A stretch of DNA of 20,380 nt, taken from the NCBI GenBank assembly GCA_964525495.1, contig CAZGHS010000018.1, positions 1-20,380 of the forward strand, in the 5' to 3' direction. Both the position numbers and the translations under genes were made by a program. This DNA comes from CAZGHS01 sp964525495. Lineage in GTDB: Bacteria; Patescibacteriota; Microgenomatia; JALYQM01. Positions 11,540 through 18,989 of this stretch are shown here, one piece after another (the first letter of the stretch is position 1; the number at the start of each line of letters is the position of its first letter). The notes beneath the pieces are model-generated. The model saw only the letters and a program-made list of their open reading frames with translations, was not told the DNA's origin and made no database searches.

Positions 11540-14080
11540 ATGGCTATAACTGAAAAACAGCTATCTTATTTTGGACAGGGCAGCGTAGAGAATGTGCTAG
11601 AAGAATTGCAAACTTCTGAGACAGGACTATCATCACAAGAAGCTGAATCCCGACTACTTGCGAATGGTTACAATCGATTGATTGAAGAGAAACGAACATA
11701 TATATTTGTGCAGTTTTTTTCGAATTTTAAGAACCCCTTAGTTATAATTTTATTGGTTGCGGCTGCTATCTCCTTTGTACTCGGAGAGCGAATTGATGCT
11801 GCTGTTATCTTTTCGATCGTTTTTTTGAGTGTTGTTTTGAATTTTTTTCAAGAGTATAGCGCGAATAAAGCTGCTCAGAAATTAAAAGATCACATGCGAT
11901 TAACTGCTACCGTACTGCGTGATGGGCAAGAGAAAGAGATTCGTAGTGACCATTTGTGTGTGGGGGACGTAATTATATTAAACGCTGGTGATTTGGTCCC
12001 CGCTGATGCTCGTGTAATTGCTGCAAAAGACTTTTTTACCAACCAGTCGTCTTTGACTGGTGAATCGTTTCCTGTTGAAAAACATACTGAGGCATTGAAA
12101 GGCAGCGCGCTGTCGTTGAGTGATCTTCATACTATTATTTTTTCAGGAAGTAATGTGGAGACGGGTACCGGGAAGGCTGTAGTTGTTAAGACGGGTGCTT
12201 ATACCGAGTTTGGTAAGATCTCATCGCGACTTGCAGAAGCACCAGAGGAGAGTGAATTTAATCGTGGTGTGGGCCAATTTAGCCTTCTTATATTGCGTAT
12301 TACTGTTTTCTTCGTCGTATTTATTTTTCTTTTTAACACTTGGTTGAAGGCAGATGTGTTTTCGTCATTGTTGTTTTCCCTGGCTGTAGCAGTTGGACTT
12401 ACTCCTGAACTGCTGCCCATGATCATGTCAATTACTATGGCTAAAGGTTCTGTTGCTATGTCTAAAAAGGGTGTGATTGTAAAGAAATTGAGCGCGATCC
12501 CTAATTTTGGGAGTATGGATATATTGTGTACAGATAAGACCGGCACTTTGACGCAGGATAAGATTGAGCTTGTGAAATATGTTGATTTGCATGGTGTCGA
12601 TTCAGAGCGAGTCCTCGAGTCGGCGTATATGAATAGCTATTTTCAAACGGGAATTAAAAATCCAATGGATGATGCGGTTATTCGTTTTAAACATGTGCAG
12701 ATAGATATGTATCGTAAGGTGGATGAGATTCCTTTTGACTTTGTTCGAAAAAAGATGAGTGTTGTGGTGCAAAAGTCTGATCAACTGCAATTGATAGCTA
12801 AGGGTGCTCCGGAGGAAGTTTTGAAATCCTGTGTTTCGATCGAACTGGACGGGGTTCGTATGCCACTAGAAGGGGAACATAAGCAGCAAGTGCTGGATCA
12901 GTACAATGCGTTGAGTAAGGATGGATATAGGGCATTGGCGGTCGCTGTGCGCGATATTTCTAAGCGTGCCGGTGTGTACACAAAGGAGGATGAGAAAGAG
13001 TTAACTTTGGTGGGGTTTGTTGCGTTTTTAGATCCTGCGAAAAAAGATGTGAAAGTTGTGCTTGAAGAGCTGGAGCAGATGGGGATCGAGGTTAAGGTTA
13101 TTACCGGCGACAATGAACTAGTTGCTCAGAAAATATGTAAAGAGGTCGGGTTGAATGTTAAAGGGGTTTTGCTAGGGCATGAAATCGATTCGTTGACTGA
13201 TGATGCGTTGCGTGTGGTGGTGGAACGGACAACAATTTTTGCTCGATTTTCTCCTGATGAAAAGAGTAGGATTATTTCTGTTTTGAAGCAGAATAAGCAT
13301 GTAGTGGGATATATGGGGGATGGTATTAATGATGCGCCTTCATTGAAATTGGCTGATGTGGGAATTTCGGTTAATAATGCAGTAGATGTAGCTAAGGAGT
13401 CTGCGTCGATTATTTTAACTCATCATAGCTTGCGGGAACTGAGAGATGGTGTGTTGCTTGGGCGTGCAACTTTTGCGAATACGTTGAAGTATATAAAAAT
13501 GGGTGTGAGTGCAAATTTTGGTAACATGTTTTCTGTGCTTGGTGCTGTTTTGTTTTTGCCGTTTTTGCCTATGCTGCCTATACAGATTTTATTGAATAAC
13601 CTTCTGTATGATTTTTCGCAGATTACTATTCCCTCGGATTCTGTTGATAAAGAGTATATTGAGAAACCTCGTCGATGGAGTATGACTTACATTAAGCGAT
13701 TTATGTATGTATTTGGACCAATCAGCTCGTTATTTGATTTTCTGACATTCTTTGTGCTGTTCTCGGTATTTAAGTTGCCGCAGGCTTCATTTCAAACTGG
13801 TTGGTTTTTAGAGTCGCTTGCAACGCAGACATTTGTGATTTACATTGTCCGCACTAAGCGAATTCCTTTTTTGCAGAGTAGCCCACATATATTGTTGCTG
13901 CTTTCGACACTGCTATGTGTGGCGATTGGGTGGTTTATGCCGTTTACTGGACTTGCGAAGTATTTTGGATTTGTACAGCTTGATATACGGGTATTGTTGT
14001 CTCTGGTTGGAATTGTTGTTGGTTATTTGGTGGTGGTGGAGTTAGCAAAGCGCGTGTTTTATCGCTATTATAAGGATTAG
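11540..14080 (+). CDS. mgtA: Mg2+-importing P-type ATPase (P3B, MgtA family)
   Basis: This 846-residue P-type ATPase of the MgtA/MgtB type would drive Mg2+ uptake. Seen in order are an N-terminal cation-ATPase segment and the first helices (NPLVIILLVAAAISFVLG). The actuator TGES is near residue 173, and LTPELLPMIMSITMAKG shows the P3B-specific helix-4 motif. NFGSMDILCTDKTGTLTQD carries the phosphorylated Asp332. The nucleotide domain has KGAPEEVL, and MGDGINDAPSLKLADVGISV lies near 592. The segment LNNLLYDFSQITIPSD near the start of the last helices is also MgtA-like. Size is slightly below the roughly 900 residues of enterobacterial MgtA. No leader control of the E. coli mgtL type is possible, since only 2 nt separate it from the upstream gene. 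Confidence 0.93.
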   Translation: MAITEKQLSYFGQGSVENVLEELQTSETGLSSQEAESRLLANGYNRLIEEKRTYIFVQFFSNFKNPLVIILLVAAAISFVLGERIDAAVIFSIVFLSVVLNFFQEYSANKAAQKLKDHMRLTATVLRDGQEKEIRSDHLCVGDVIILNAGDLVPADARVIAAKDFFTNQSSLTGESFPVEKHTEALKGSALSLSDLHTIIFSGSNVETGTGKAVVVKTGAYTEFGKISSRLAEAPEESEFNRGVGQFSLLILRITVFFVVFIFLFNTWLKADVFSSLLFSLAVAVGLTPELLPMIMSITMAKGSVAMSKKGVIVKKLSAIPNFGSMDILCTDKTGTLTQDKIELVKYVDLHGVDSERVLESAYMNSYFQTGIKNPMDDAVIRFKHVQIDMYRKVDEIPFDFVRKKMSVVVQKSDQLQLIAKGAPEEVLKSCVSIELDGVRMPLEGEHKQQVLDQYNALSKDGYRALAVAVRDISKRAGVYTKEDEKELTLVGFVAFLDPAKKDVKVVLEELEQMGIEVKVITGDNELVAQKICKEVGLNVKGVLLGHEIDSLTDDALRVVVERTTIFARFSPDEKSRIISVLKQNKHVVGYMGDGINDAPSLKLADVGISVNNAVDVAKESASIILTHHSLRELRDGVLLGRATFANTLKYIKMGVSANFGNMFSVLGAVLFLPFLPMLPIQILLNNLLYDFSQITIPSDSVDKEYIEKPRRWSMTYIKRFMYVFGPISSLFDFLTFFVLFSVFKLPQASFQTGWFLESLATQTFVIYIVRTKRIPFLQSSPHILLLLSTLLCVAIGWFMPFTGLAKYFGFVQLDIRVLLSLVGIVVGYLVVVELAKRVFYRYYKD

Positions 14081-14178
14081 ATCCCCATAATTACTTGTAC
14101 TATACCGAGTCCTATCGTGATGCCACAGAAAAGTACTAAGGATAGTTTTACTATGGTACTTAGTGTGATTTTTTTCAT
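14077..14178 (-). CDS. 33-residue single-helix membrane peptide
   Basis: A short frame starts at an ATG (14178-14176) that overlaps the stop of the ferric-reductase-like gene in a TAATG junction, and runs to TAA at 14077. It encodes MKKITLSTIVKLSLVLFCGI and continues to end VIMGI. The peptide has a basic N-terminus and one hydrophobic helix of about 20 residues. The overlap suggests translational coupling and a partner role for the upstream flavocytochrome, as with small subunits of membrane complexes. Its stop overlaps the stop of the convergent mgtA gene by 4 nt. It is too short for most gene callers. Against it, 33 codons can arise by chance and no family is known. Confidence 0.5.
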   Translation of the reverse strand: MKKITLSTIVKLSLVLFCGITIGLGIVQVIMGI

Positions 14179-15476
14179 TATATAAAGCTAAATTCTTCAA
14201 ATATTATATCTTGCGGAGATAGGTGTAGGGCAATTGCCTGTTTGAGTAGGGCCTGCGTCATGACTGGCGGACCACAGAGGAAAATCTTTGGTGAAGGAGA
14301 GGAAGGTAGTGCCTTCCATTTATTTAACAGGATGTCTGTAGTGAGAAATCCGGATTCATTTGCTATCCATTTTATATAGGTAAGGTTGGGGAGCTTTTTG
14401 TTTAGTTCGGTAAGTTCTTTGTCGAAGACGGCTTCTTCAGGTTTGTTGAGTGAATAGACGAGAAGGATTTTTTTGTTTGTAGGTGCCATATATTCGAAAC
14501 GTAGCATACTTAAAAAAGGTGTGATGCCGATGCCGCCACCAACCCAGATCATGTCACTTTTGCCTGTCGTGTACTCTTGACCGAAGCTTCCGAAAGGACC
14601 GTATATCTGTGTTGGATCTCCAATTTTAAGGTGCTCTTGGAGTTTTTGTGTGAAATCGCCAATTTTTTTGATGCTTAATCGAATATTAGGTTCTAACGCA
14701 GTGGAAGACGGCGAGAACGGGTGAAGTTCACTTCCGAGATGTGCAGTATTGAAGCGTATATAAATGAATTGCCCTGGGGTGAATTCTATCGGAGTTTTGG
14801 TAGGAGATAACGTGATATTCAGAATATCTCCGAGTGTTTCAACTGAGGAGATTGTGTAGGGGTAGTGTGATCCGAATCTGCGGTATAGTAGAATACTATA
14901 AATCGCACCAGTAAGACCTAGTATGATCCAGAATGCTAACCAGCCTGATAGAAAAGGACAGCGAAATAGGTTGCTTGGAGCGAGGTAGGCGTGGATCGCG
15001 CCAAGTAGAAAACTAATGCCTAGAAGTCTATGTGTGGTAAGCCAGTGCTGGTAGGGTATTTTTAGGAAGGTCATGAAGGTAAAAGAGAATATTGCAATGT
15101 ATACGGCTGAGATTCCCAAATTGGCAGCTAGTCGTCCTCCGGGGAATACATACCCGAATGCTCGACTACTATCTGGAAGTGCGTGTAGTACGAGTAAAAG
15201 TGGATGCGCTATCATAAAGATGAAGGCAAGAGATCCGATGAATGCGTGGATTTTGTAGCTGATTGGCAGACCTCCGAGTAGTTTGTCGAGGAGCTCGATA
15301 CGCATTGAGAAAATAAGAGATAGCGCCATATACACAACTGTGAGACATGCTATAAGTTGACTGACGAGGCGTAGAGGTGCTTGAGAGTTTTGGGGAAGCT
15401 GTGGAATTGACTGAATCCAGAGTATACTCGTTATGAGAGTTATGATCGAAATGAGTATTCGTATATTTGTTTTCAC
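14178..15476 (-). CDS. Ferric reductase/NOX-like flavocytochrome
   Basis: The 432-residue protein combines a six-helix ferric reductase domain with a cytosolic ferredoxin-NADP reductase half. Paired histidines His77/His91 and His149/His162 have the 14 and 13 residue spacing known for the bis-haem ligands of NADPH oxidases. FAD binding is indicated by FTPGQFIYIRF and HPFSPSS (252-258). GGGIGITPFLSMLR (313-326) and FLCGPPVMTQAL (399-410) bind the nicotinamide cofactor. It should move electrons from NAD(P)H across the membrane to Fe3+, O2 or another acceptor. The GTG at 15476 is the start; a TATATC box (15492-15487) is 10 nt upstream. A short coupled peptide gene follows at 14178. It is divergent from the pseudouridine synthase, with only 22 nt between starts. 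Confidence 0.88.
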   Translation of the reverse strand: MKTNIRILISIITLITSILWIQSIPQLPQNSQAPLRLVSQLIACLTVVYMALSLIFSMRIELLDKLLGGLPISYKIHAFIGSLAFIFMIAHPLLLVLHALPDSSRAFGYVFPGGRLAANLGISAVYIAIFSFTFMTFLKIPYQHWLTTHRLLGISFLLGAIHAYLAPSNLFRCPFLSGWLAFWIILGLTGAIYSILLYRRFGSHYPYTISSVETLGDILNITLSPTKTPIEFTPGQFIYIRFNTAHLGSELHPFSPSSTALEPNIRLSIKKIGDFTQKLQEHLKIGDPTQIYGPFGSFGQEYTTGKSDMIWVGGGIGITPFLSMLRFEYMAPTNKKILLVYSLNKPEEAVFDKELTELNKKLPNLTYIKWIANESGFLTTDILLNKWKALPSSPSPKIFLCGPPVMTQALLKQAIALHLSPQDIIFEEFSFI

Positions 15477-15483
15477 TAGATAC

Positions 15484-15492
15484 TAGGATATA
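15484..15492. promoter_or_regulatory. Overlapping divergent -10 boxes
   Basis: On the plus strand TAGGAT (15484-15489) is 9 nt before the ATG at 15499. On the minus strand TATATC (15492-15487) is 10 nt before the GTG at 15476. The two boxes overlap, so polymerase could not occupy both at once. A palindrome CTAGATACTAG precedes them (15476-15486). The -35 regions would lie inside the opposite genes. Confidence 0.4.
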
Positions 15493-15498
15493 TGAGTT

Positions 15499-16209
15499 AT
15501 GAGAATTAATAAATATATTGCACAAGCAGGAATTGCTTCTCGACGAAAAGCCGATGAACTTGTGGTGGAAGGTCGGGTCAAAGTGAATGGTGATGTTGTA
15601 CGGGAACTCGGTGTACAGATTGATCCTGCGCGAGATGTAGTTGAAGTGGATGGCAAGAAAGCGCAGGGAATTGTTGTAGATAAATCATATTATGCTGTAT
15701 ATAAGCCACAAGGGTATGTTTCTACTACTACAGATAGGTTTGGTGAAAAAACTGTTTTATCGTTGGTTCCAACAAAGGAACGACTTTTTATTGTTGGACG
15801 GTTGGATAAGGATTCCGAAGGCTTAATGATTTTGACTAATGATGGGGATTTTGCTTATGCAATGATGCATCCGAAACATGAAGTGGCAAAGACGTATCAT
15901 GTGTTGGTACGAGGACGAATTAACGATGGTGTGTTGGATCATTTGAGAACAGGTATAGAGTTGGACGACGGAAAAACAGCTTCATGTGAAGTACGAGTTT
16001 TGAGACCAGAACAAGCTGACTATTGGTTAGAATTTGTTTTGCACGAAGGTAAGAAGCGGCAGATACGACGGATGTGTGCTGAGGAGCATTTATTCGTCAA
16101 ACAATTGATTCGCGTTAAGATTGGGTTAGTTGAACTTGATGGATTAAAGTCAGGTGGCTTTCGTAAATTAGATAAAGGTGATCTTTCGATTATTTCTCCA
16201 GAATCATAA
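15499..16209 (+). CDS. RsuA/RluB/RluE-family pseudouridine synthase
   Basis: The 236-residue enzyme would convert a specific uridine to pseudouridine in rRNA. An N-terminal S4 RNA-binding domain (MRINKYIAQAGIASRRKADE through GRVKVNG) is followed by the catalytic domain. That domain has YAVYKPQGYVST, FIVGRLDKDSEGLMILTNDG with the catalytic Asp103, and HPKHEVAKTYHV. GKKRQIRRMC is also typical of RluB/RsuA. Whether the target is 23S U2605 or 16S U516 cannot be decided. The C-terminal end overlaps the convergent PIG-L gene by 20 nt. Its coding strand is less G/T-biased than those of neighbouring plus-strand genes. Confidence 0.92.
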   Translation: MRINKYIAQAGIASRRKADELVVEGRVKVNGDVVRELGVQIDPARDVVEVDGKKAQGIVVDKSYYAVYKPQGYVSTTTDRFGEKTVLSLVPTKERLFIVGRLDKDSEGLMILTNDGDFAYAMMHPKHEVAKTYHVLVRGRINDGVLDHLRTGIELDDGKTASCEVRVLRPEQADYWLEFVLHEGKKRQIRRMCAEEHLFVKQLIRVKIGLVELDGLKSGGFRKLDKGDLSIISPES

Positions 16210-16840
16210 AGTATTCTTTTCTGTCGAGTTTTTCCTGAATTGCTAGTATCCATTTAATATCGTTTATTTGAGTTTGATGACAGTACATGGCTTTTAGACG
16301 GACATCCCAGACTTCTGAGATATCTATCACCGTGTCAGCTTGGTCTTCAGTGATGCCTTGAGGAAAGTAAACAAAGTAGTCTGTTTCACTGTTGGACATT
16401 TCCTTTTTTTCGGTGAAATAGTAGATTTGCTTGGCTACTGGGTTGCGCTGAAAGCTTTTAGTGACGGCTGATGCTACTGCAATATGGTCTAGATGCCCTG
16501 AGACTCCATTTAAGTTAAATGTGAGTAGTGTATCTGGTTGTATCTCGTTAACTTTCTGAGTGATTATTTTTTCTAGTTCGACCATTTGTATATTACCAAT
16601 TTCACCGTCGATGTAGTCTAAAAATTGAATTGACTTAATGCCTAAGATTTTGGCTGAGGCCTCGAGTTCTTTTGCTCGAATTGTTCCTGTTGGTTGTCCT
16701 TCATTACAGCTACCTGCTTCGCCTTTAGTCGCGCAGAGAAGGTGAATCTCTTTGCCTTGCTTTGCCCAAAGAGCAATCGTTCCACCTGGACCGAAGGCTT
16801 CGTCGTCAGGATGGGCGAAAATGGCGAGTACTTTTTGCAT
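16190..16840 (-). CDS. PIG-L/LmbE-family N-acetylglucosamine deacetylase-like
   Basis: The 216-residue cytoplasmic zinc hydrolase starts MQKVLAIFAHPDDEAFGPGG, which carries the family AHPDDE zinc motif (His10, Asp13), and continues to SGHLDHIAVASAV, the second HxxH motif. Members de-N-acetylate GlcNAc-PI, GlcNAc-inositol (MshB), GlcNAc-malate (BshB) or related sugars. The substrate is not readable and no mycothiol or bacillithiol genes are nearby. Length is normal. TATAAT (16860-16855) is 14 nt from the ATG, giving a leader of only a few bases. No Shine-Dalgarno sequence is visible. The 3' end overlaps the pseudouridine synthase gene by 20 nt. Confidence 0.9.
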   Translation of the reverse strand: MQKVLAIFAHPDDEAFGPGGTIALWAKQGKEIHLLCATKGEAGSCNEGQPTGTIRAKELEASAKILGIKSIQFLDYIDGEIGNIQMVELEKIITQKVNEIQPDTLLTFNLNGVSGHLDHIAVASAVTKSFQRNPVAKQIYYFTEKKEMSNSETDYFVYFPQGITEDQADTVIDISEVWDVRLKAMYCHQTQINDIKWILAIQEKLDRKEYFMILEK

Positions 16841-16901
16841 ATAATTGTTGTGAGATTATACTGTATGCTGGTCAATTCGAATAGACTTCTGCAAAATATT
16901 G

Positions 16902-16907
16902 TATGAT
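16902..16907 (+). promoter_or_regulatory. -10 box of the serine hydrolase gene
   Basis: TATGAT is followed by 10 nt and the ATG at 16918, predicting a leader of about 3 nt. No good -35 is seen 17 nt upstream. Confidence 0.4.
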
Positions 16908-16917
16908 GTACTGAGAG

Positions 16918-17952
16918 ATGAAGTGGTTGCCAATATTTATAAGCTCTATTCTTTTTTTCTTAGTTGGTGTGTTGTTTTGTTTGTGGCAGTATGAGCTACT
17001 GGCCTCTTTTATTGGATCTTCTCCAAATATAACAAAAACTGGCTATTCTGAACTTCAAGTTCGACAACATGGTTATACTTTTATAAGTCCGCTATTGGAA
17101 TGTGAAGCTTCCGAAGATATGGTGCGAACTGAACTTTCGGGATTTAAGACGGAGCTGCAGACTAAGATTGCAGCTGTTTTACGAGACGATAAAGATAGCG
17201 AAGTATCAGTTTACTTTCGTGATTTAAATAATGGTCCTTGGTACGGAATAGATGAGAATGCTGCCTTTACACCCGCTAGTTTACTAAAAGTTCCCCTGAT
17301 GATTGCCTTGTTTAAACAAGCTGAGACTGATTCTGGTTTTTTGTCTCGAACAATTGTTTTTTCTCCGGAACTTCTGGCAGGTAGTTCGGTGCCTGCTCAA
17401 ACAGTAGAACCTGCAGAGCGGCTTGAACCAAGTGTTACCTATACTTTGGATGAGCTTATTACGCGAATGATTGTCTATTCGGATAATGAGGCTATGTATA
17501 TTTTGTTGAAGGAGATTGATGAGAAAATCTATGATCGTGTTTATAGTGATTTGAATTTACGATTACCCAATTTATCAGTGTCAGAAAATTATATGACAGT
17601 TAAAGATTACGCTAGTTTTTTTCGGATACTTTATAATGCTTCGTATCTTAATAAAGATATGTCGGAAAAGGCTCTAAAGTTATTAAGTAACACTGCTTAC
17701 ACAAGTGGATTAGTCCAAGGAGTGCCGGGTAATATAACTGTAGCTCATAAATTTGGAGAGAGAATATATAAAGATACAGGCGGCACACAACTTCATGATT
17801 GTGGGGTAATTTATCATCCTACCGTACCGTATTTACTGTGTGTGATGACTCGTGGGGATGCTATCGACAGAGAGTCAAAGATTATTGCTGAAATCTCAAA
17901 ATTTGTATATGAAAGAGTAGATTCTAATTTCGTCGAGCGAAGTGTAGAATAG
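16918..17952 (+). CDS. Membrane-anchored class A beta-lactamase-fold hydrolase
   Basis: The 344-residue protein begins with a hydrophobic helix (MKWLPIFISSILFFLVGVLF) that anchors or exports it. The serine-hydrolase domain follows, with SxxK in TPASLLKVPL (Ser121, Lys124) and SDN in VYSDNEAMY (188-190). The third box, normally KTG, reads KFG in VAHKFGERIY (278-280). Members include beta-lactamases and penicillin-binding or peptidase-like enzymes. A cell-wall transpeptidase or hydrolase role is possible, but antibiotic resistance should not be assumed. The Omega-loop glutamate of class A enzymes is not recognisable to me. The convergent HxlR gene stops one base beyond its stop. Confidence 0.83.
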   Translation: MKWLPIFISSILFFLVGVLFCLWQYELLASFIGSSPNITKTGYSELQVRQHGYTFISPLLECEASEDMVRTELSGFKTELQTKIAAVLRDDKDSEVSVYFRDLNNGPWYGIDENAAFTPASLLKVPLMIALFKQAETDSGFLSRTIVFSPELLAGSSVPAQTVEPAERLEPSVTYTLDELITRMIVYSDNEAMYILLKEIDEKIYDRVYSDLNLRLPNLSVSENYMTVKDYASFFRILYNASYLNKDMSEKALKLLSNTAYTSGLVQGVPGNITVAHKFGERIYKDTGGTQLHDCGVIYHPTVPYLLCVMTRGDAIDRESKIIAEISKFVYERVDSNFVERSVE

Positions 17953-17953
17953 T

Positions 17954-18280
17954 CTATTCCTTTTCGCCCCATTCGCGCATTTTGCAGATAATATCGTTGA
18001 GGGAGTGTCCTTTTTTTGTTAGAGCATATTCGACGTGCGGTGGAATCTCGGCAAAGACTTTGCGAGTTATGAGGTTGTCCTCTTCGAGTTCTTGAAGGCG
18101 AAGGGATAGTGTGCGTGGACTGATGCCCTCGAGTGCTTTTTGGAGCTCTCCAAAGCGTTTTGGCTTGTCGAAGAACTGGTGCAGGATAAGAATTGTCCAT
18201 TTACTCCCAATTATTTTAATTGTTTTTGTGACGCCACAGGTTTTGTGGTCGCCATTTGGACACGGTAGTGTTGCATTCAT
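17954..18280 (-). CDS. HxlR-family transcriptional regulator
   Basis: The 108-residue winged-helix regulator contains CPNGDHKTCGVTKTIKIIGSKW, a typical HxlR opening with Cys7 and Cys15. PKRFGELQKALEGISPRTLS (recognition helix region) and YALTKKGHSL (wing and helix) follow. Relatives such as YodB and HypR sense quinones, diamide or hypochlorite through an N-terminal cysteine and control nearby reductases. The divergent NAD(P)H-FMN reductase gene fits that arrangement, with a 127-nt gap. TATAAT (18295-18290) is 9 nt from the ATG, so the mRNA is close to leaderless. An 11-bp palindrome AGTATTATACT (18287-18297) overlaps the -10 box and may be an autoregulatory operator. Confidence 0.9.
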   Translation of the reverse strand: MNATLPCPNGDHKTCGVTKTIKIIGSKWTILILHQFFDKPKRFGELQKALEGISPRTLSLRLQELEEDNLITRKVFAEIPPHVEYALTKKGHSLNDIICKMREWGEKE

Positions 18281-18286
18281 AGTAGC

Positions 18287-18297
18287 AGTATTATACT
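18287..18297. promoter_or_regulatory. Palindrome over the hxlR-type -10 box
   Basis: AGTATTATACT is a perfect palindrome around one central base and overlaps the minus-strand TATAAT. Similar ACTAT, ACTAC and TTACT pieces recur downstream to 18340. Autoregulation by HxlR is an inference. Confidence 0.35.
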
Positions 18298-18407
18298 ATG
18301 CTTTTTGATATATTACTATACTTATTGTAACTACTTTACTAAATGAAGTGATGAGAGTAGAATTAGATTAGAAATATTATTAAATAAGTAAAAACAGGAG
18401 ATTATTG

Positions 18408-18989
18408 ATGTCAAATAAACCACATATTCAGATTATTTTAGGCAGTACACGAAAGGGTCGACAGGGGGATAAAGTTGCAAAATGGGTGCATGAGGAGGCA
18501 CAGAAGCAAGATGATTTTAGTGTTGAGTTAGTAGATTTGGTTGACCATCCGTTACCATTTTTTGATGAGAATCCTTCACCAGCATATTTGAATGGAAATT
18601 ATACTCACCCTGAAGGGAAAGCATGGGCAGAATTGGTGGGTAAGGCTGATGGATACATTGTCGTGACACCTGAGTATAACCATGGATATCCAGCGGTGTT
18701 GAAAAATGCGTTGGATTGGGTATATAAAGAGTGGAATAATAAACCAATGGCAGTAGTGAGCTATTCTGGTGGTCCGATCGGTGGAGCGCGTGCGGTGCAA
18801 GAGTTACGAACAGTTGCAATTGAATTACAAATGGCTCCTTTGCGCGGTGGAGTGCATGTAGGTGGTGTGAGTGAAGCTTTTGATGAGATGGGTAAGCCAA
18901 AAGAGGAGCGGTATCAGAAGGCTTTAGAAAGTATGTTTACTCATTTGATGTGGTGGACGAAAGCTTTGAAAGTAGCTCGGGAGCAATAA
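18408..18989 (+). CDS. NAD(P)H-dependent FMN reductase
   Basis: The 193-residue flavodoxin-like protein reduces FMN, quinones, azo compounds or similar electrophiles using NAD(P)H. It has the phosphate-binding LGSTRKGRQGDKVAKW near the N-terminus and VTPEYNHGYPAVLKNALDW, the flavin isoalloxazine-binding motif. YSGGPIGGARAVQELR follows at about residue 120. The ATG at 18408 is chosen because CAGGAG (18395-18400) lies 7 nt upstream; a TTG at 18405 is only the in-frame codon before it. It is divergent from the HxlR regulator, which probably controls it in response to electrophiles or oxidants. It stops directly next to the stop of the convergent gene (no bases between). Confidence 0.92.
   Translation: MSNKPHIQIILGSTRKGRQGDKVAKWVHEEAQKQDDFSVELVDLVDHPLPFFDENPSPAYLNGNYTHPEGKAWAELVGKADGYIVVTPEYNHGYPAVLKNALDWVYKEWNNKPMAVVSYSGGPIGGARAVQELRTVAIELQMAPLRGGVHVGGVSEAFDEMGKPKEERYQKALESMFTHLMWWTKALKVAREQ

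Noticed and set aside
16918..17952. Antibiotic resistance beta-lactamase
   Set aside because: The KTG box is altered to KFG, the Omega-loop glutamate is not evident, and the N-terminus looks like a membrane anchor.
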